Part shown: one piece after another, positions 19,181-29,124 of the stretch | Layout of the letters: each line of letters begins with the position of its first letter | Numbering within the stretch: position 1 is the first letter of the stretch | Source of the DNA: Ramlibacter henchirensis | GTDB taxonomy: Bacteria; Pseudomonadota; Gammaproteobacteria; Burkholderiales; Burkholderiaceae_C | NCBI RefSeq assembly: GCF_004682015.1 | Contig: NZ_SMLM01000001.1 | Coordinates: 1,922,001-1,986,000 of the forward strand | Direction of reading: 5' to 3' | Length of the DNA stretch: 64,000 bases | Notes under the pieces: generated by a model | Database searches by the model: none | What the model saw: the letters and a program-made list of their open reading frames with translations, nothing else | Told to the model about the DNA's origin: nothing | Position numbers and translations under genes: made by a program

Positions 19181-20593
19181 TCAGCGGGCCGCGCCCGCAG
19201 GGGCCTCGTCGCGGCGCCAGCCGCCGCCCGTGGCCCGGTACAGCGCCACCCAGGCGGCGGCGCGTTCGCGCTGCAGCGTCACCAGCGCAGTCTCCGCCGC
19301 CAGCAGCGTGCGGCGCGCATCTTCCAGTTCGAACAGGCTGCCCAGCCCGCCGCGGAAGCGCGCCTCGGTGGCGGCGAACGAAGCGCGATAGCCCTCGGCC
19401 GCGGTCCGCGCGTCCTCGTCGCGGCGGCGCGCGCTGTCCAGGTTGACCAGCGCCTGCTCCACTTCGCTCACGGCCTGCCGCAGCCGGGCGCGGTAGGCGA
19501 CTACGGCCTCGTCGTAGCGGGCGCGCGAGGCGTCCGCATTCGCGGCGCGCCGGCCCGCGTCGAACAGCGGCAGCGTCACCGCCAGCGGCCCGAGAGACCA
19601 GGTCTGCGCGTCGGTCCACTCGCCGCCCAGCCGCACCATGCCGGCCGCCACCGAGCCGGTGAGCGACACGCGCGGGTAGCGCTGCGCCTGCGCGGCGCCG
19701 ACGTCGGCGCTGGTGGCCGCCACTTCGCGCTCGGCCTGGAATACGTCGGGCCGCTGGGCGAGGACCTGCGCGGGCACTTCGGTCACGCCGAACAGGGGCG
19801 CAGGCCCCGGCTCATTCCAGGACGTCTCGAGGCGCTCGCGCAAAGCGGGTTCCGGCACGGCGGTGAGCGCCGCCAGCGTCTTGAGATCGATCTCGCATTG
19901 CGCGCGCTGCTGCGTCAGGCGCGCCGAGCCTTCGGCCGCGCTGGCCCGCGACAGTGCAGCGGTGGCCGGCGCGGTGAAGCCGGCTTCGGCGCTGAGCTGG
20001 TTCAGCCGCGAGGTTTCGGCGCGCGAGCGCGCATCGTTCTCCGTCACCGCCAGCAGGCGCCGGCAAGTGCGCAGCGCGATGTAGTTGTTGGCAGTCTCGG
20101 CCGCCACCGACACGCGTGCGTCGTGCCAGCCCGCCTGCGCGCCCTGCAGCCGCGCCTGCGCGGCGTCGGCCGTGGCGCGGTTGCCGCCGAACAGGTCGAT
20201 CTCCCACTGTGTTTGCAGGCCCGCTTGCACGGTGGTGGCCAGCGGGATCGGCGGCTGGGTGAAGCCGCGGTTGGCCGATGCGGTCGCATCCAGATTGGGC
20301 AGCAGCGCCGCGCTGGCGGCCACGCGCGTGGCGCGCGCTGTTTCGATGCGCGTCGCCGCGGCGGCGATGGTGGGGCTCGCGGCCTGCGCGGCGTCGATCA
20401 GCGAAACCAGCACCGGGTCCTGGAGCTGATCCCACCAGCGGCTCATGTCGGCCAGTTGGCCGCCATGCGGCAGCGGCGCGTAGAACTGGGGCGGCATCGG
20501 GGCCTCGACCTGCGATGGCGGCCGCGTCACAGCGCAGCCCGCCAGAATCAGGGCGAGGGCGAGCACGGCAGGCATGCGAAGCCGGTTGGTCAT
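19181..20593 (-). CDS. RND efflux outer-membrane lipoprotein (NodT/OprM family)
   Basis: 470 residues with a lipoprotein signal ending ALILAGCAV, so the mature protein starts at a lipidated cysteine. Two TolC-type repeats follow; RWWDQLQDPVLVSLIDAAQ and the QWEIDLFGGN motif are typical of the NodT/OprM group, which forms the trimeric channel of tripartite pumps. The second repeat ends with GLGSLFELEDARRTLLAAE. Its start overlaps the stop of the upstream TetR gene by four bases (ATGA), and the adaptor gene follows after 20 bases, so the four genes form one operon. Confidence 0.94.
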   Translation of the reverse strand: MTNRLRMPAVLALALILAGCAVTRPPSQVEAPMPPQFYAPLPHGGQLADMSRWWDQLQDPVLVSLIDAAQAASPTIAAAATRIETARATRVAASAALLPNLDATASANRGFTQPPIPLATTVQAGLQTQWEIDLFGGNRATADAAQARLQGAQAGWHDARVSVAAETANNYIALRTCRRLLAVTENDARSRAETSRLNQLSAEAGFTAPATAALSRASAAEGSARLTQQRAQCEIDLKTLAALTAVPEPALRERLETSWNEPGPAPLFGVTEVPAQVLAQRPDVFQAEREVAATSADVGAAQAQRYPRVSLTGSVAAGMVRLGGEWTDAQTWSLGPLAVTLPLFDAGRRAANADASRARYDEAVVAYRARLRQAVSEVEQALVNLDSARRRDEDARTAAEGYRASFAATEARFRGGLGSLFELEDARRTLLAAETALVTLQRERAAAWVALYRATGGGWRRDEAPAGAAR

Positions 20594-21321
20594 TCCTGCG
20601 TTCTCCTTTTTTTCAGCGCCGCGCGGCGGCGCGCCTCGGCGTCGACCATGCCGAGCGCGTAATCGGCCAGCCGTTCGGTCGCGGCCTGCACCGCGTCCTC
20701 GCCATCCAGCAGTGCGGGCCGGAAACGCTCGACCAGGTCGCGGCAGACATACAGGTGCATCGGCAGCGCGACGATCGCAAAGGCGAGCCGGTGCACCTCG
20801 TCGTCCTCGTGCTGCAGGCCGAGGTGGCGGCACAGCAGGCGCACGAGAGCCTGATGCGCCGGTCGGATGCCCTGCTCCACTTCCTCCTGCCAGAGCGCGC
20901 TCGGCTCCAGCATCTCGCGGTAGCGAAGCCGCATCGACTGGTCCAGCAGCTCGTCGCCCAGCTTCATCGGCTCCAGGAAGCTGCCGATGAACAGGACGAA
21001 TGCGGCGTGCATGTCGAGGCCGGGTTGCTCGTAGACCGAGAGGTCGTTGCGCGTCCTGTGCATCGGCTCGGTGTAGGCCGCCCGGTACAGCCCTTCCTTG
21101 TCGCCGAAGTAGTAGCGGATGGCGGCGACGTTCGCGCCGGCGGCCTGCGCGATCTCGCGCGTCGAGGTGCGGGCGAAGCCCTGGTCCGCAAATAGACGAA
21201 GGGCGGCAAGGAGCAGACGTTCGCGGGCCTGCTCCCCGGCCGCGCCCTTGGGCACGGCAGGCGCGGGCGGCTGGCGCAGCGGACGGGTACGGGAGGCGGT
21301 CGCGGGCATGAGGGCCCGCAT
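20590..21321 (-). CDS. TetR-family regulator of the efflux operon (CecR-like)
   Basis: 243 residues. An unusually long, proline- and arginine-rich leader of about 28 residues precedes the helix-turn-helix (ERLLLAALRLFADQGFA, then STREIAQAAGANVAAIRYYF). The C-terminal ligand domain (EPMKLGDELLDQSMRLRYRE) is of the DUF1956/CecR type. ATG 21321 is preferred because AGGGTGG lies just upstream; ATG 21309 is possible. As first gene of the operon it probably represses itself and the pump and is released by an exported compound. The palindrome at 21334-21349 is the likely operator. Confidence 0.9.
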   Translation of the reverse strand: MRALMPATASRTRPLRQPPAPAVPKGAAGEQARERLLLAALRLFADQGFARTSTREIAQAAGANVAAIRYYFGDKEGLYRAAYTEPMHRTRNDLSVYEQPGLDMHAAFVLFIGSFLEPMKLGDELLDQSMRLRYREMLEPSALWQEEVEQGIRPAHQALVRLLCRHLGLQHEDDEVHRLAFAIVALPMHLYVCRDLVERFRPALLDGEDAVQAATERLADYALGMVDAEARRRAALKKRRTQE

Positions 21322-21333
21322 TTAACCACCCTG

Positions 21334-21349
21334 AATCAAACGATTGATT
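21334..21349. promoter_or_regulatory. Likely TetR operator AATCAA-ACGA-TTGATT
   Basis: Perfect 6-bp half sites separated by four bases, 13 bases upstream of the tetR start and in an unusually AT-rich patch. Its position would block transcription of the tetR-efflux operon when bound. The assignment is inferred from position and symmetry. Confidence 0.7.
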
Positions 21350-21394
21350 AAGGAAGAATTAGCCGGGCCGCCGCCGGGGCGATCTGGGTTCTTT

Positions 21395-24178
21395 TCAGCC
21401 GAAGACGGCGGTCCAGAGCTTCTGGATGGCTTCGCGCTCGGCGGTCAGCGACTCGGGCGCGACCTGGGTCGGCTCCTCGTTCAGCCGGGCGCCGTGCTGG
21501 ATGCGCCGCAGCTCGCGGTAGGCCGCGGCGGCGCGTTGCCCGACCGTCGCAGGCAGCAGCCCGGCCGCCTCGGCCCGCTGCAGCAGCGCGATGTTGCCGA
21601 GGTTGGGCACGAGCTCCCGGTGCGCGCCCGAATGCGCCAGCACCAGGTACTGCACCGCGAACTCGGCGTCGACCATGCCGCCTTCGCTGTGCTTGACGTC
21701 GAAGCAGCCCGCCTTGACCGGATGGGCCGCGCGCACGCGCTGGCGCATGGCCACGATCTGCTGCTTCAGGGCGTCGTGGTCGCGCGGCGCGGTGATCACG
21801 GCCTCGCGCACGCCGTCGAACCGCTGCGCCAGCGCGGGCTCGCCCATCACGAAGCGGGCGCGCGTCATGGCCTGGTGTTCCCAGGTCCACGCGGTGTTGC
21901 TGCCCCGTCCCTGCTGGTAGTTCTCGTAGGCGGAGAAGGTGGTGACCAGCAGGCCGGAGCTGCCGTTGGGCCGCAGGGCGGTGTCGATCTCGTACAGGTC
22001 GCCTTCGGCGGTCTTGGTGGTCAGCCAGTTGATCAGCTTGCGAACGAACGCGGCGTACACCTCCTGGGCGCGCTCGTCCTCGTCCTCGAACACGAACACG
22101 ATGTCCAGGTCGCTGCCGTAGCCCAGTTCCTTACCGCCCAGCTTCCCGTAGCCGATGATGGCGAAGCGCGGCGTCTCGCGGTGGCGGCTCTTGAGCCGGT
22201 CCCAGCACCAGCGCGTGGTGACACGCAGCACCGCGTCGGCCAGCGCGCTCAGGTCGTCGGCCACCTGCTCCACCGTCAGCCGCCCTTCGATGTCGCGCGC
22301 CAGCGTGCGGAACACCTCGGCGTGGTGCGCGCGGCGCAGCAGGTTCAGCAGCGCCTCGTCGTCATCCTCGCCGGTGCGGCACAGGGCGCGGCGGCGGTCT
22401 TCCAGGTCCTGCTCGAACTCGGCCGGCGTGAAGCGCTCGGAGAACAGCGCCTCGCTGGCCAGTTCGTCGATCACGCCGGGATGGCGCAGCAGGTAGCGCG
22501 CCGGCCACTTGGCCGCGCCCAGCAGGCGCAGCAGGCGCTCGTGGACGTTGGGGCGCTCCAGCAGCAGCGCCAGGTAGCTTTCGCGCCGCAGCAGCGGCTC
22601 CAGCCAGTCGGCCATGCGCACCGCGGCCTGCTCGCCGACTCGCCCCTCCAGCAGCCATTGCCCGGTGCGCGCGATCAGGCGCGACAGCCGATGGCGCGCA
22701 TCCTCGCGCAGCGCCATCACGCGCGGATGGCCGCACCAGCGGCCGATGCGCTCGCGCAACTGGGGCGGCATCTGCTCCAGCAGCGATTCCAGGTCCGGCG
22801 CCGCGCGCGAGCCCTTGGGGCCGACGCAAGCCTTGCATTCCTCCTGGCCGCCGAGCAGCTTGTCGAACTCCTGCGCCACGAACTCGCGGTGGCTGTCCAG
22901 CTCGTGCAGGAAGGGGCAGCAGTCGGCGTAGCCCATGGTGTGCGCGATCCAGGCCAGGTCGCCGTCGTCCTCATCCGCGTTGCAGCCCATGGGCAGCACG
23001 TGGGTCTGCTGGTCGTCCAGGTACTGGATGCGGTGCTCGACCCGGCGCAGGAACTCGTAGGCCCTGGCGAGCGACTCGGCCGTGGCCTGCGGCATCAGGC
23101 CGGCCGCCGCAACCCGCTGCAGCGCCTGCAATGTGGGACGGGTGCGCAGCTCCGGGAACTGGCCGCCGCGCACCACCTGCAGCAACTGCACGACGAATTC
23201 GATCTCGCGGATGCCGCCGCGCGACAGCTTCACGTCATTGGCGCGCTCGGGCCGGCCGGCGCTGCGGCGCGCGGCATGCTCGCGGATCTGCCGGTGCAGC
23301 ACGCGCAGCGAGTCGAACACGCCGTAGTCGAGGTAGCGGCGGAACACGAACGGCAGCACGACCCCTCGCAGCGCCTGGGCCGAGCGGTCCTCGACGGCGC
23401 TGCGCGGCGCGACCACGCGGCTCTTGAGCCAGGCGAAGCGCTCCCATTCGCGGCCCTGGACCAGGAAATACTCCTCCAGCGCGTCGAGCGACACCACCGG
23501 CGGGCCCGAATTGCCGTTCGGCCGCAGCGCCAGGTCGACGCGGAAGACAAAACCGTGTTCCGTGGTGTCGCCCACCAGGGCGAAGATGTTCTTCACCGCC
23601 TTGGCGAAGAACTCCTGGTGGCTGATGCGGCCGCGCCCGTCCACGCCGGGCGTTTCCCCGTTGTGGTCGTAGACATAGATGAGGTCGATGTCGCTGGAGA
23701 CGTTCAGCTCGCGCGCACCGAGCTTGCCCATGCCGATGACCCACAACTGTGCCGGCCGGCCGTCGGGCGCCAGCGGCGTGCCGTGCACCGCGGACAGTTC
23801 CGACAGCGCGTGCACGCAGGCCCGGTCGAGCGCGAATTCGGCCAGCAGCGTCACGGCGCCGGTCACGCCGGCCAGCGGCGCCTGCTGCTCGCAATCGAGC
23901 TGCGCGAGGCGCTCGAGCACCAGCTGGCGAAGGATGCGAAGCGCCGCGCCGAGCGCATGGCCGCGGGTGCTCAGGGCTTCGAAGGTGGATTCGAGGGTTT
24001 CGCGGGTCGGCAGGCCCGGGGAAAGGAGCGCCAGTTCGGCGGCGTAGCGGCGCCTGATCCGCTGAACGAACCGCGAATGCATGGAACCGGCGGGAGCGCC
24101 GGGCGTCTGACCAGGGACCACGACGTCGCCTTCCGTGAGGCTCCGAACCGCGGCCGCCCCTGCAGCACCGGGGCTCAT
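21395..24178 (-). CDS. glnE: Bifunctional glutamine synthetase adenylyltransferase/deadenylylase
   Basis: GlnE attaches AMP to, and removes it from, glutamine synthetase in response to PII and glutamine. Two nucleotidyltransferase domains are present in the usual order: the N-terminal removal domain with GMGKLGARELNVSSDIDLIY and the C-terminal attachment domain with GYGKLGGKELGYGSDLDIVF. Between them lies the helical linker with PFLHELDSHREFVAQEF. The 927 residues compare with 946 in E. coli. The start is uncertain: ATG 24178 leaves only 24 bases to the divergent yhdP start, while ATG 24082 (MHSRFVQRIRRRY) would leave 120 bases for promoters and fits a -10-like CATAAT at 24176-24181. Confidence 0.95.
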   Translation of the reverse strand: MSPGAAGAAAVRSLTEGDVVVPGQTPGAPAGSMHSRFVQRIRRRYAAELALLSPGLPTRETLESTFEALSTRGHALGAALRILRQLVLERLAQLDCEQQAPLAGVTGAVTLLAEFALDRACVHALSELSAVHGTPLAPDGRPAQLWVIGMGKLGARELNVSSDIDLIYVYDHNGETPGVDGRGRISHQEFFAKAVKNIFALVGDTTEHGFVFRVDLALRPNGNSGPPVVSLDALEEYFLVQGREWERFAWLKSRVVAPRSAVEDRSAQALRGVVLPFVFRRYLDYGVFDSLRVLHRQIREHAARRSAGRPERANDVKLSRGGIREIEFVVQLLQVVRGGQFPELRTRPTLQALQRVAAAGLMPQATAESLARAYEFLRRVEHRIQYLDDQQTHVLPMGCNADEDDGDLAWIAHTMGYADCCPFLHELDSHREFVAQEFDKLLGGQEECKACVGPKGSRAAPDLESLLEQMPPQLRERIGRWCGHPRVMALREDARHRLSRLIARTGQWLLEGRVGEQAAVRMADWLEPLLRRESYLALLLERPNVHERLLRLLGAAKWPARYLLRHPGVIDELASEALFSERFTPAEFEQDLEDRRRALCRTGEDDDEALLNLLRRAHHAEVFRTLARDIEGRLTVEQVADDLSALADAVLRVTTRWCWDRLKSRHRETPRFAIIGYGKLGGKELGYGSDLDIVFVFEDEDERAQEVYAAFVRKLINWLTTKTAEGDLYEIDTALRPNGSSGLLVTTFSAYENYQQGRGSNTAWTWEHQAMTRARFVMGEPALAQRFDGVREAVITAPRDHDALKQQIVAMRQRVRAAHPVKAGCFDVKHSEGGMVDAEFAVQYLVLAHSGAHRELVPNLGNIALLQRAEAAGLLPATVGQRAAAAYRELRRIQHGARLNEEPTQVAPESLTAEREAIQKLWTAVFG

Positions 24179-24181
24179 AAT
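24176..24181 (+). promoter_or_regulatory. Candidate -10 hexamer CATAAT for yhdP
   Basis: The hexamer is 21 bases before the yhdP ATG and overlaps the upstream candidate start of glnE on the other strand. No clear -35 box is seen. Confidence 0.35.
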
Positions 24182-24202
24182 TCCTGCCACCTCGTAGTTT
24201 TC

Positions 24203-27200
24203 ATGAACGACTCGCCCCCGCTCCCCTCGGGCCCGCTGAAGCTTTACGCCGCTGTCGCGAACGGGCTCCTGTGGCTGTTGGCCGCCGCCTGGCTGCTGTT
24301 GGCGCTCGCCTGGGGAGCGGTGCACGGCTGGATTGTGCCGCGAATCGGTGACTTTCGCCCCGTGCTGGAAACCCGGGCCACGCAGCTGCTCGGCGTGCCG
24401 GTGCGGATCGGCGCGATCAGCGCGCGCAGCGAAGGCCTGGTGCCCTCGTTCCAGCTCGAATCGGTGGTGCTGCTGGACCCGCAGGGCCGGGAAGCATTGA
24501 GCCTGCCGCGCGTCGTGGCGTCGCTCTCTCCGCGCTCGCTGTTGCACCTGGGTTTCGACCAGCTTTACATCGACAGTCCGGTGCTGGACGTGCGTCGTTC
24601 GGCGCAGGGGCGCCTGGTCGTCGCGGGGCTGGAGCTGGCGCAGGGGCAGGAGGACGACGGCCGCATGGCCGACTGGTTCTTCCGCCAGCGCGAATTCGTG
24701 ATCCGCGGCGGCACCGTGCGCTGGACCGACGAGATGCTGGCCGCACCGCCCTTGCAGCTGGAGCAGGTCGACTTCGTCGTGCGCAACACGTCGCGGCGCC
24801 ACGCGATACGTCTCGACGCCACGCCGCCTCCTGCGTGGGGGGACCGCTTCACGGTGCAGGCCGCTTTCCGCCAGCCGTTCCTGTCCGCGCACCCGGGCCG
24901 CTGGCAGGACTGGGACGGCCAGTTGCATGCGGATTTCCACCGCGTCGACCTGGGCGAGCTGCGCAAGCACACCCGGCTCGGCTTCGAAGTGCACGGCGGG
25001 CACGGCGCCGTGCGCGCCTGGGTGGACGTGGCGGATGGAAAAGTCACCGGCGCAGTGGCCGATCTCGCCGCGGCGGGCGTCTCCACCACGCTGCGCAACG
25101 GCCTCGCACCGCTCGCGCTCGCGACCGTCTCGGGCCGGCTCGGCGGACGCCTGCTGCCGGGCGGGCTCGAAGTCGAGGCGCGCGAGCTGCAGTTCACGAC
25201 GGCCGAGGGCCAGCGCTGGCCGGCCGGCAACGTGTTCTTCACCTTCACCGAGCCCGACGGACGCCGCGAGGGCGCGGGCGAACTGCGCGCCGACCGGGTG
25301 GACCTGGGGGCGCTCGGCCAGGTCGCAAGCGCGCTCCCTCTGGGCGAGGCGACGCATGCGGCCCTGGCGCGGCACGCGCCCCGTGGGATCGTCGAGAACC
25401 TGATCGCGAAATGGCAGGGGCCGCTGCCCTCCCCCGCCCGGTACCAGGCCCGTGGCCGCGTCACCGGCCTGCAGATTGCCGCGGTGCCGGCTTCGGTCGA
25501 GGACGGCCATGCGACCGGCGCGCTGCCGGGCGTGCGCAACGCATCGCTCGACTTCGACCTGAACGAAGCCGGCGGCAAGGCGCGCCTGTCGCTCAACGCC
25601 GGTGAGCTGGAACTGCCCGGCGTGTTCCAGGAGCCGGTGCTGGCGTTCGACCGCCTCTCCGGCGACCTCCAATGGCAGCTGGCCGGCGAGCGCATCACCG
25701 TGAACGTGGCCAACCTGCGGTTCGCCAACGCCGACGCGCAGGGCGAAGGCCAGGCCAGCTGGCGCACCGGCGACCAGCCGGCCCATCGCTATCCGGGCGT
25801 GCTCGACCTGCAGGCAAGCCTCTTGCGGGCCAAGGGCGCGCGGGTGTGGCGCTACCTGCCGCTGGGCGTGCCGCAGGACGCGCGCGACTACGTGCGCGAG
25901 GCCGTGCAGCAAGGCGACGTCGCCGACGCGCGTTTCCGCGTGCGCGGCGACCTCAAGGACTTCCCCTTCCCGCAACGCCAGGGCGATTTCCTCGTCACCG
26001 CGCAGGTGAGGAACGCCACGTACGCGTTCGCGCCCCGGTCCGTGACGCGCGGCCCGCTGCAATGGCCGGCGCTGTCGCAGCTGTCCGCCAGGCTGGTGTT
26101 CGACCGCACCAGCCTGCGGATCGAGGACGCGCAAGGACGACTGACCGGCGCGCCCAACCTGCGGGTGAAGGCTTCAGCACAGATCCCGGACCTGTCGCAA
26201 GCGGTCGTCGGCCTCGATGGCGAGATCCGCGGGCCGCTCGCCGAAGCGCTGGGTGTGGTGCAGCGTTCCCCGATCTCGGCGTTGATGAACGACACGCTGG
26301 CCCGCTCCACTGCCAACGGCAACACCGAGGTGAAGCTGGGTCTCGAACTGCCGATCGAGCAGATCCAGCGCAGCCGCGTGCAGGGCACGGTGACGCTGGC
26401 CGGCAACGACGTGCAGATCACGCCGGACAGCCCGCCGCTGCAGCGCGCCCGCGGCTCGGTGCTGTTCAGCGAGCGCGGCTTCCAGCTGGTGGGCACGCAG
26501 GCGCGCGCACTCGGCGGCGACATGCGCATCGAAGGCGGCAGCCGCCCCGGCGGGGCTGAGCCTTCGGTGGTGCTGCGCGCCCAGGGCACCGCGACCGCGG
26601 AAGGATTGCGGCAGGCCCGCGAACTCGGTTTCGTCTCGCGCCTGGCCAAACATGCGACCGGCGCTTCCAGCTATTCGGCCGTGCTCTCGTTCCGGCGCGG
26701 CACGCCCGAGGTGCAGGTCACGAGCAGCCTGCAGGGGCTGGCGCTAAGTCTGCCCGCGCCGCTGTCCAAGCCGGCCGAGGCGGCCATGCCGCTGCGCTAC
26801 GAGAACGTGCTGCTCGCCGCCGACGCCAGCGGCCCGATGCACGACCAGCTCTCGGTCGACATCGGGCGCGTGGCCTCCGTCACCTACGTCCGCGATGTGT
26901 CGGGCGCCGAGCCGAAGGTGCTGCGCGGGTCCATCGCCATCGGGCTGGCGCAGGGCGAGTCGGCCTCGCTGCCCGACCAGGGGGTCACGGCCAACGTGCG
27001 CCTGGGCTCCACCAATGTCGATGCATGGGAGCAGGTGTTCGAGGGCGGCGCGCCGGCGACTGCCGCCGCACCCGCGTCCGCACCTGCCGCCGCCGCGCCC
27101 GCAAGGCCGGCCAGTGCGGCAGCGGCCCTCGGCTACCTGCCCACCACGATCGCCCTGCGCGCCAAGGAACTCACCGTCGAAGGCCGCACCCTGCACAACC

Positions 27201-28318
27201 TGGTGGTGGGCGGCTCGCGCGACGGCCTGCTCTGGCGCGGCAACGTCGACGCCGACGAGCTGAACGGCTACGTCGAATACCGCCAGCCCGCCGGCAGCGG
27301 CGCGGGCCGGGTCCACGCGCGGCTCGCTCGCCTGTCCATCGCCGCTTCGACGGCCAATGCGGTGGAGACCCTGCTGGACGAACAGCCCGCCAGCATGCCG
27401 GCGCTGGACGTGGTGGTGGAGGATTTCGAACTGCGCGGCCGCAAGCTCGGGCGCCTGGAGATCGACGCGGTCAACCGCGGCGGCGCAGCCGTCGTGCGCG
27501 AAGGCGGGATCCGCGAATGGCGCCTGAACAAGCTGGCGCTCATCACGCCCGAGGGCACGTTCAGCGCCACCGGCAACTGGGCGGCGGTGGACGCACAGGC
27601 TGCTCCGCCGGGCGGGCCGCGGCCACCGCGCACGCCGCCCGAGCGCCGTCGCACGGTGATGAACTTCCGCCTCGACATCGGCGACGCGGGCCAGCTGCTC
27701 ACTCGCGTGGGCATGAAGGACGTCGTGCGGCGCGGCCAGGGCCGCATGGAGGGCCAAGTGGCCTGGCTCGGCTCGCCGCTGGCCTTCGACTATCCGTCGA
27801 TGCAGGGCTTTTTCCACGTCGACGTGCAGGCCGGTCAGTTCCTCAAGGCCGACCCGGGCCTGGCCAAGCTGCTCGGCGTGCTGAGCCTGCAGTCGCTGCC
27901 GCGCCGCCTGGCGCTGGACTTCCGCGACGTGTTCAGCCAGGGCTTCGCGTTCGACTTCGTGCGTGGCGACATCACCATCCAAAACGGCGTGGCCGCGACC
28001 AACAACCTGCAGATGAAAGGCGTCAACGCGGCGGTGCTGATGGAAGGCAAGGCCGACATCGCGCGCGAGACGCAGGACCTGCGGGTCGTGGTCGTACCGG
28101 AGATCAACGCCGGCACCGCCTCGCTGGTAGCCGCCGTGATCAACCCGGCCATCGGGCTGGGCACCTTCCTCGCCCAGGTGTTCCTGCGCGAGCCGCTGGC
28201 GCGCGCCGCCACGCAGCAGTTCCAGATCGAAGGCACCTGGGCCGATCCGCGCGTCACCAAGCTGGCGCGGCAGTCGGCCGCCGGGGGGCCGCCCCAGGAG
28301 CAGGAGGCGCAACGATGA
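24203..28318 (+). CDS. yhdP: YhdP family AsmA-like envelope protein
   Basis: 1371 residues, with one N-terminal helix (LLWLLAAAWLLLALAWGAV) and a very long periplasmic part made of beta-rich AsmA/DUF3971-type repeats. YhdP is one of the bridge-like proteins (with TamB and YdbH) thought to carry phospholipids from inner to outer membrane; this comes from E. coli work, not from this sequence. The C-terminal AsmA-like part includes MNFRLDIGDAGQLLTRVG and INPAIGLGTFLAQVFLREPL. An alanine/proline linker sits near residues 950-975. It is about 100 residues longer than the E. coli protein. ATG 24203 is used although the frame is open far upstream opposite glnE. It overlaps the next gene by four bases. 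Confidence 0.92.
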   Translation: MNDSPPLPSGPLKLYAAVANGLLWLLAAAWLLLALAWGAVHGWIVPRIGDFRPVLETRATQLLGVPVRIGAISARSEGLVPSFQLESVVLLDPQGREALSLPRVVASLSPRSLLHLGFDQLYIDSPVLDVRRSAQGRLVVAGLELAQGQEDDGRMADWFFRQREFVIRGGTVRWTDEMLAAPPLQLEQVDFVVRNTSRRHAIRLDATPPPAWGDRFTVQAAFRQPFLSAHPGRWQDWDGQLHADFHRVDLGELRKHTRLGFEVHGGHGAVRAWVDVADGKVTGAVADLAAAGVSTTLRNGLAPLALATVSGRLGGRLLPGGLEVEARELQFTTAEGQRWPAGNVFFTFTEPDGRREGAGELRADRVDLGALGQVASALPLGEATHAALARHAPRGIVENLIAKWQGPLPSPARYQARGRVTGLQIAAVPASVEDGHATGALPGVRNASLDFDLNEAGGKARLSLNAGELELPGVFQEPVLAFDRLSGDLQWQLAGERITVNVANLRFANADAQGEGQASWRTGDQPAHRYPGVLDLQASLLRAKGARVWRYLPLGVPQDARDYVREAVQQGDVADARFRVRGDLKDFPFPQRQGDFLVTAQVRNATYAFAPRSVTRGPLQWPALSQLSARLVFDRTSLRIEDAQGRLTGAPNLRVKASAQIPDLSQAVVGLDGEIRGPLAEALGVVQRSPISALMNDTLARSTANGNTEVKLGLELPIEQIQRSRVQGTVTLAGNDVQITPDSPPLQRARGSVLFSERGFQLVGTQARALGGDMRIEGGSRPGGAEPSVVLRAQGTATAEGLRQARELGFVSRLAKHATGASSYSAVLSFRRGTPEVQVTSSLQGLALSLPAPLSKPAEAAMPLRYENVLLAADASGPMHDQLSVDIGRVASVTYVRDVSGAEPKVLRGSIAIGLAQGESASLPDQGVTANVRLGSTNVDAWEQVFEGGAPATAAAPASAPAAAAPARPASAAAALGYLPTTIALRAKELTVEGRTLHNLVVGGSRDGLLWRGNVDADELNGYVEYRQPAGSGAGRVHARLARLSIAASTANAVETLLDEQPASMPALDVVVEDFELRGRKLGRLEIDAVNRGGAAVVREGGIREWRLNKLALITPEGTFSATGNWAAVDAQAAPPGGPRPPRTPPERRRTVMNFRLDIGDAGQLLTRVGMKDVVRRGQGRMEGQVAWLGSPLAFDYPSMQGFFHVDVQAGQFLKADPGLAKLLGVLSLQSLPRRLALDFRDVFSQGFAFDFVRGDITIQNGVAATNNLQMKGVNAAVLMEGKADIARETQDLRVVVVPEINAGTASLVAAVINPAIGLGTFLAQVFLREPLARAATQQFQIEGTWADPRVTKLARQSAAGGPPQEQEAQR

Positions 28319-29124
28319 AGGCCGCAGCCTTGCAGATGGTGTCCACCCCGCGGGTAGGGGACAACCTGGCCGCCGCCGCCAGCCTGATCGCGCAGGCGGC
28401 CGCGCAGGGTTGCGAGCTCGTGGTGCTGCCCGAGTTCTTCTGCCTGATGGGGCGGCAGGACAGCGACAAGCTGGCGGCGCGCGAGGAGCCCGGCCGTGGT
28501 CCGATCCAGTCATTTCTCGCCGCGGCCGCGCGCGAGCACCGGATCTGGCTCGTGGGCGGAACGCTGCCGCTGCGGGCCTCCGACGACGTTCGCGTGCGCA
28601 ACACCAGCTTCGCCTTCTCGCCCCAGGGCGAGTGCGTGGCGCGCTACGACAAGATCCACCTCTTCTGGTTCGACGACGGCGGGGAGCGCCGCGACGAACC
28701 GCGCAGCATCGAGCCGGGCAGCGAGCCCGTGGCCTTCACGCTGCGGGCCCGCGACGGGCGCGACTGGCGCATCGGCATGTCGGTCTGCTACGACCTGCGC
28801 TTTCCCGAGCTGTACCGGCGCCTGCAGGCCGACGTGTTGCTGGTGCCGAGCGCCTTCACCCATGTCACGGGCCAGGCGCACTGGGAGGCGCTGCTGCGCG
28901 CCCGCGCCATCGAGAACCTCGCCTACGTGCTCGCGCCCGCGCAGGGCGGCACCCACGAGAACGGCCGCCGTACCTGGGGCCACACGCTCGCCGTCGATCC
29001 CTGGGGCCAGGTGATCGCCTGCCGCCAAGAGGATGGCGAAGGCCTTGTCGTGGCCGATCTCGACGCTGAACGCCTTACCGGCTGGCGCCGGCAGTTGCCC
29101 GCGCTGGAGCACCGCGTGCTATGA
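28315..29124 (+). CDS. Carbon-nitrogen hydrolase (Nit family)
   Basis: 269 residues with the nitrilase-fold triad visible: Glu in [10 protein letters not shown], Lys in [12 protein letters not shown] and Cys in [14 protein letters not shown]. The sequence around these, and [20 protein letters not shown], are closest to the Nit1/Nit2 branch (deaminated glutathione amidase or omega-amidase), which clears side products of transaminases in the cytoplasm. Start and stop both overlap neighbours by four bases (ATGA on each side), so it is translationally coupled between yhdP and a sensor kinase, an arrangement I cannot explain from function. Confidence 0.92.
   Translation: MKAAALQMVSTPRVGDNLAAAASLIAQAAAQGCELVVLPEFFCLMGRQDSDKLAAREEPGRGPIQSFLAAAAREHRIWLVGGTLPLRASDDVRVRNTSFAFSPQGECVARYDKIHLFWFDDGGERRDEPRSIEPGSEPVAFTLRARDGRDWRIGMSVCYDLRFPELYRRLQADVLLVPSAFTHVTGQAHWEALLRARAIENLAYVLAPAQGGTHENGRRTWGHTLAVDPWGQVIACRQEDGEGLVVADLDAERLTGWRRQLPALEHRVL

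Noticed and set aside
21344..24202. In-frame open extension upstream of yhdP
   Set aside because: It lies wholly opposite glnE and has no YhdP features; the membrane anchor starts at ATG 24203.
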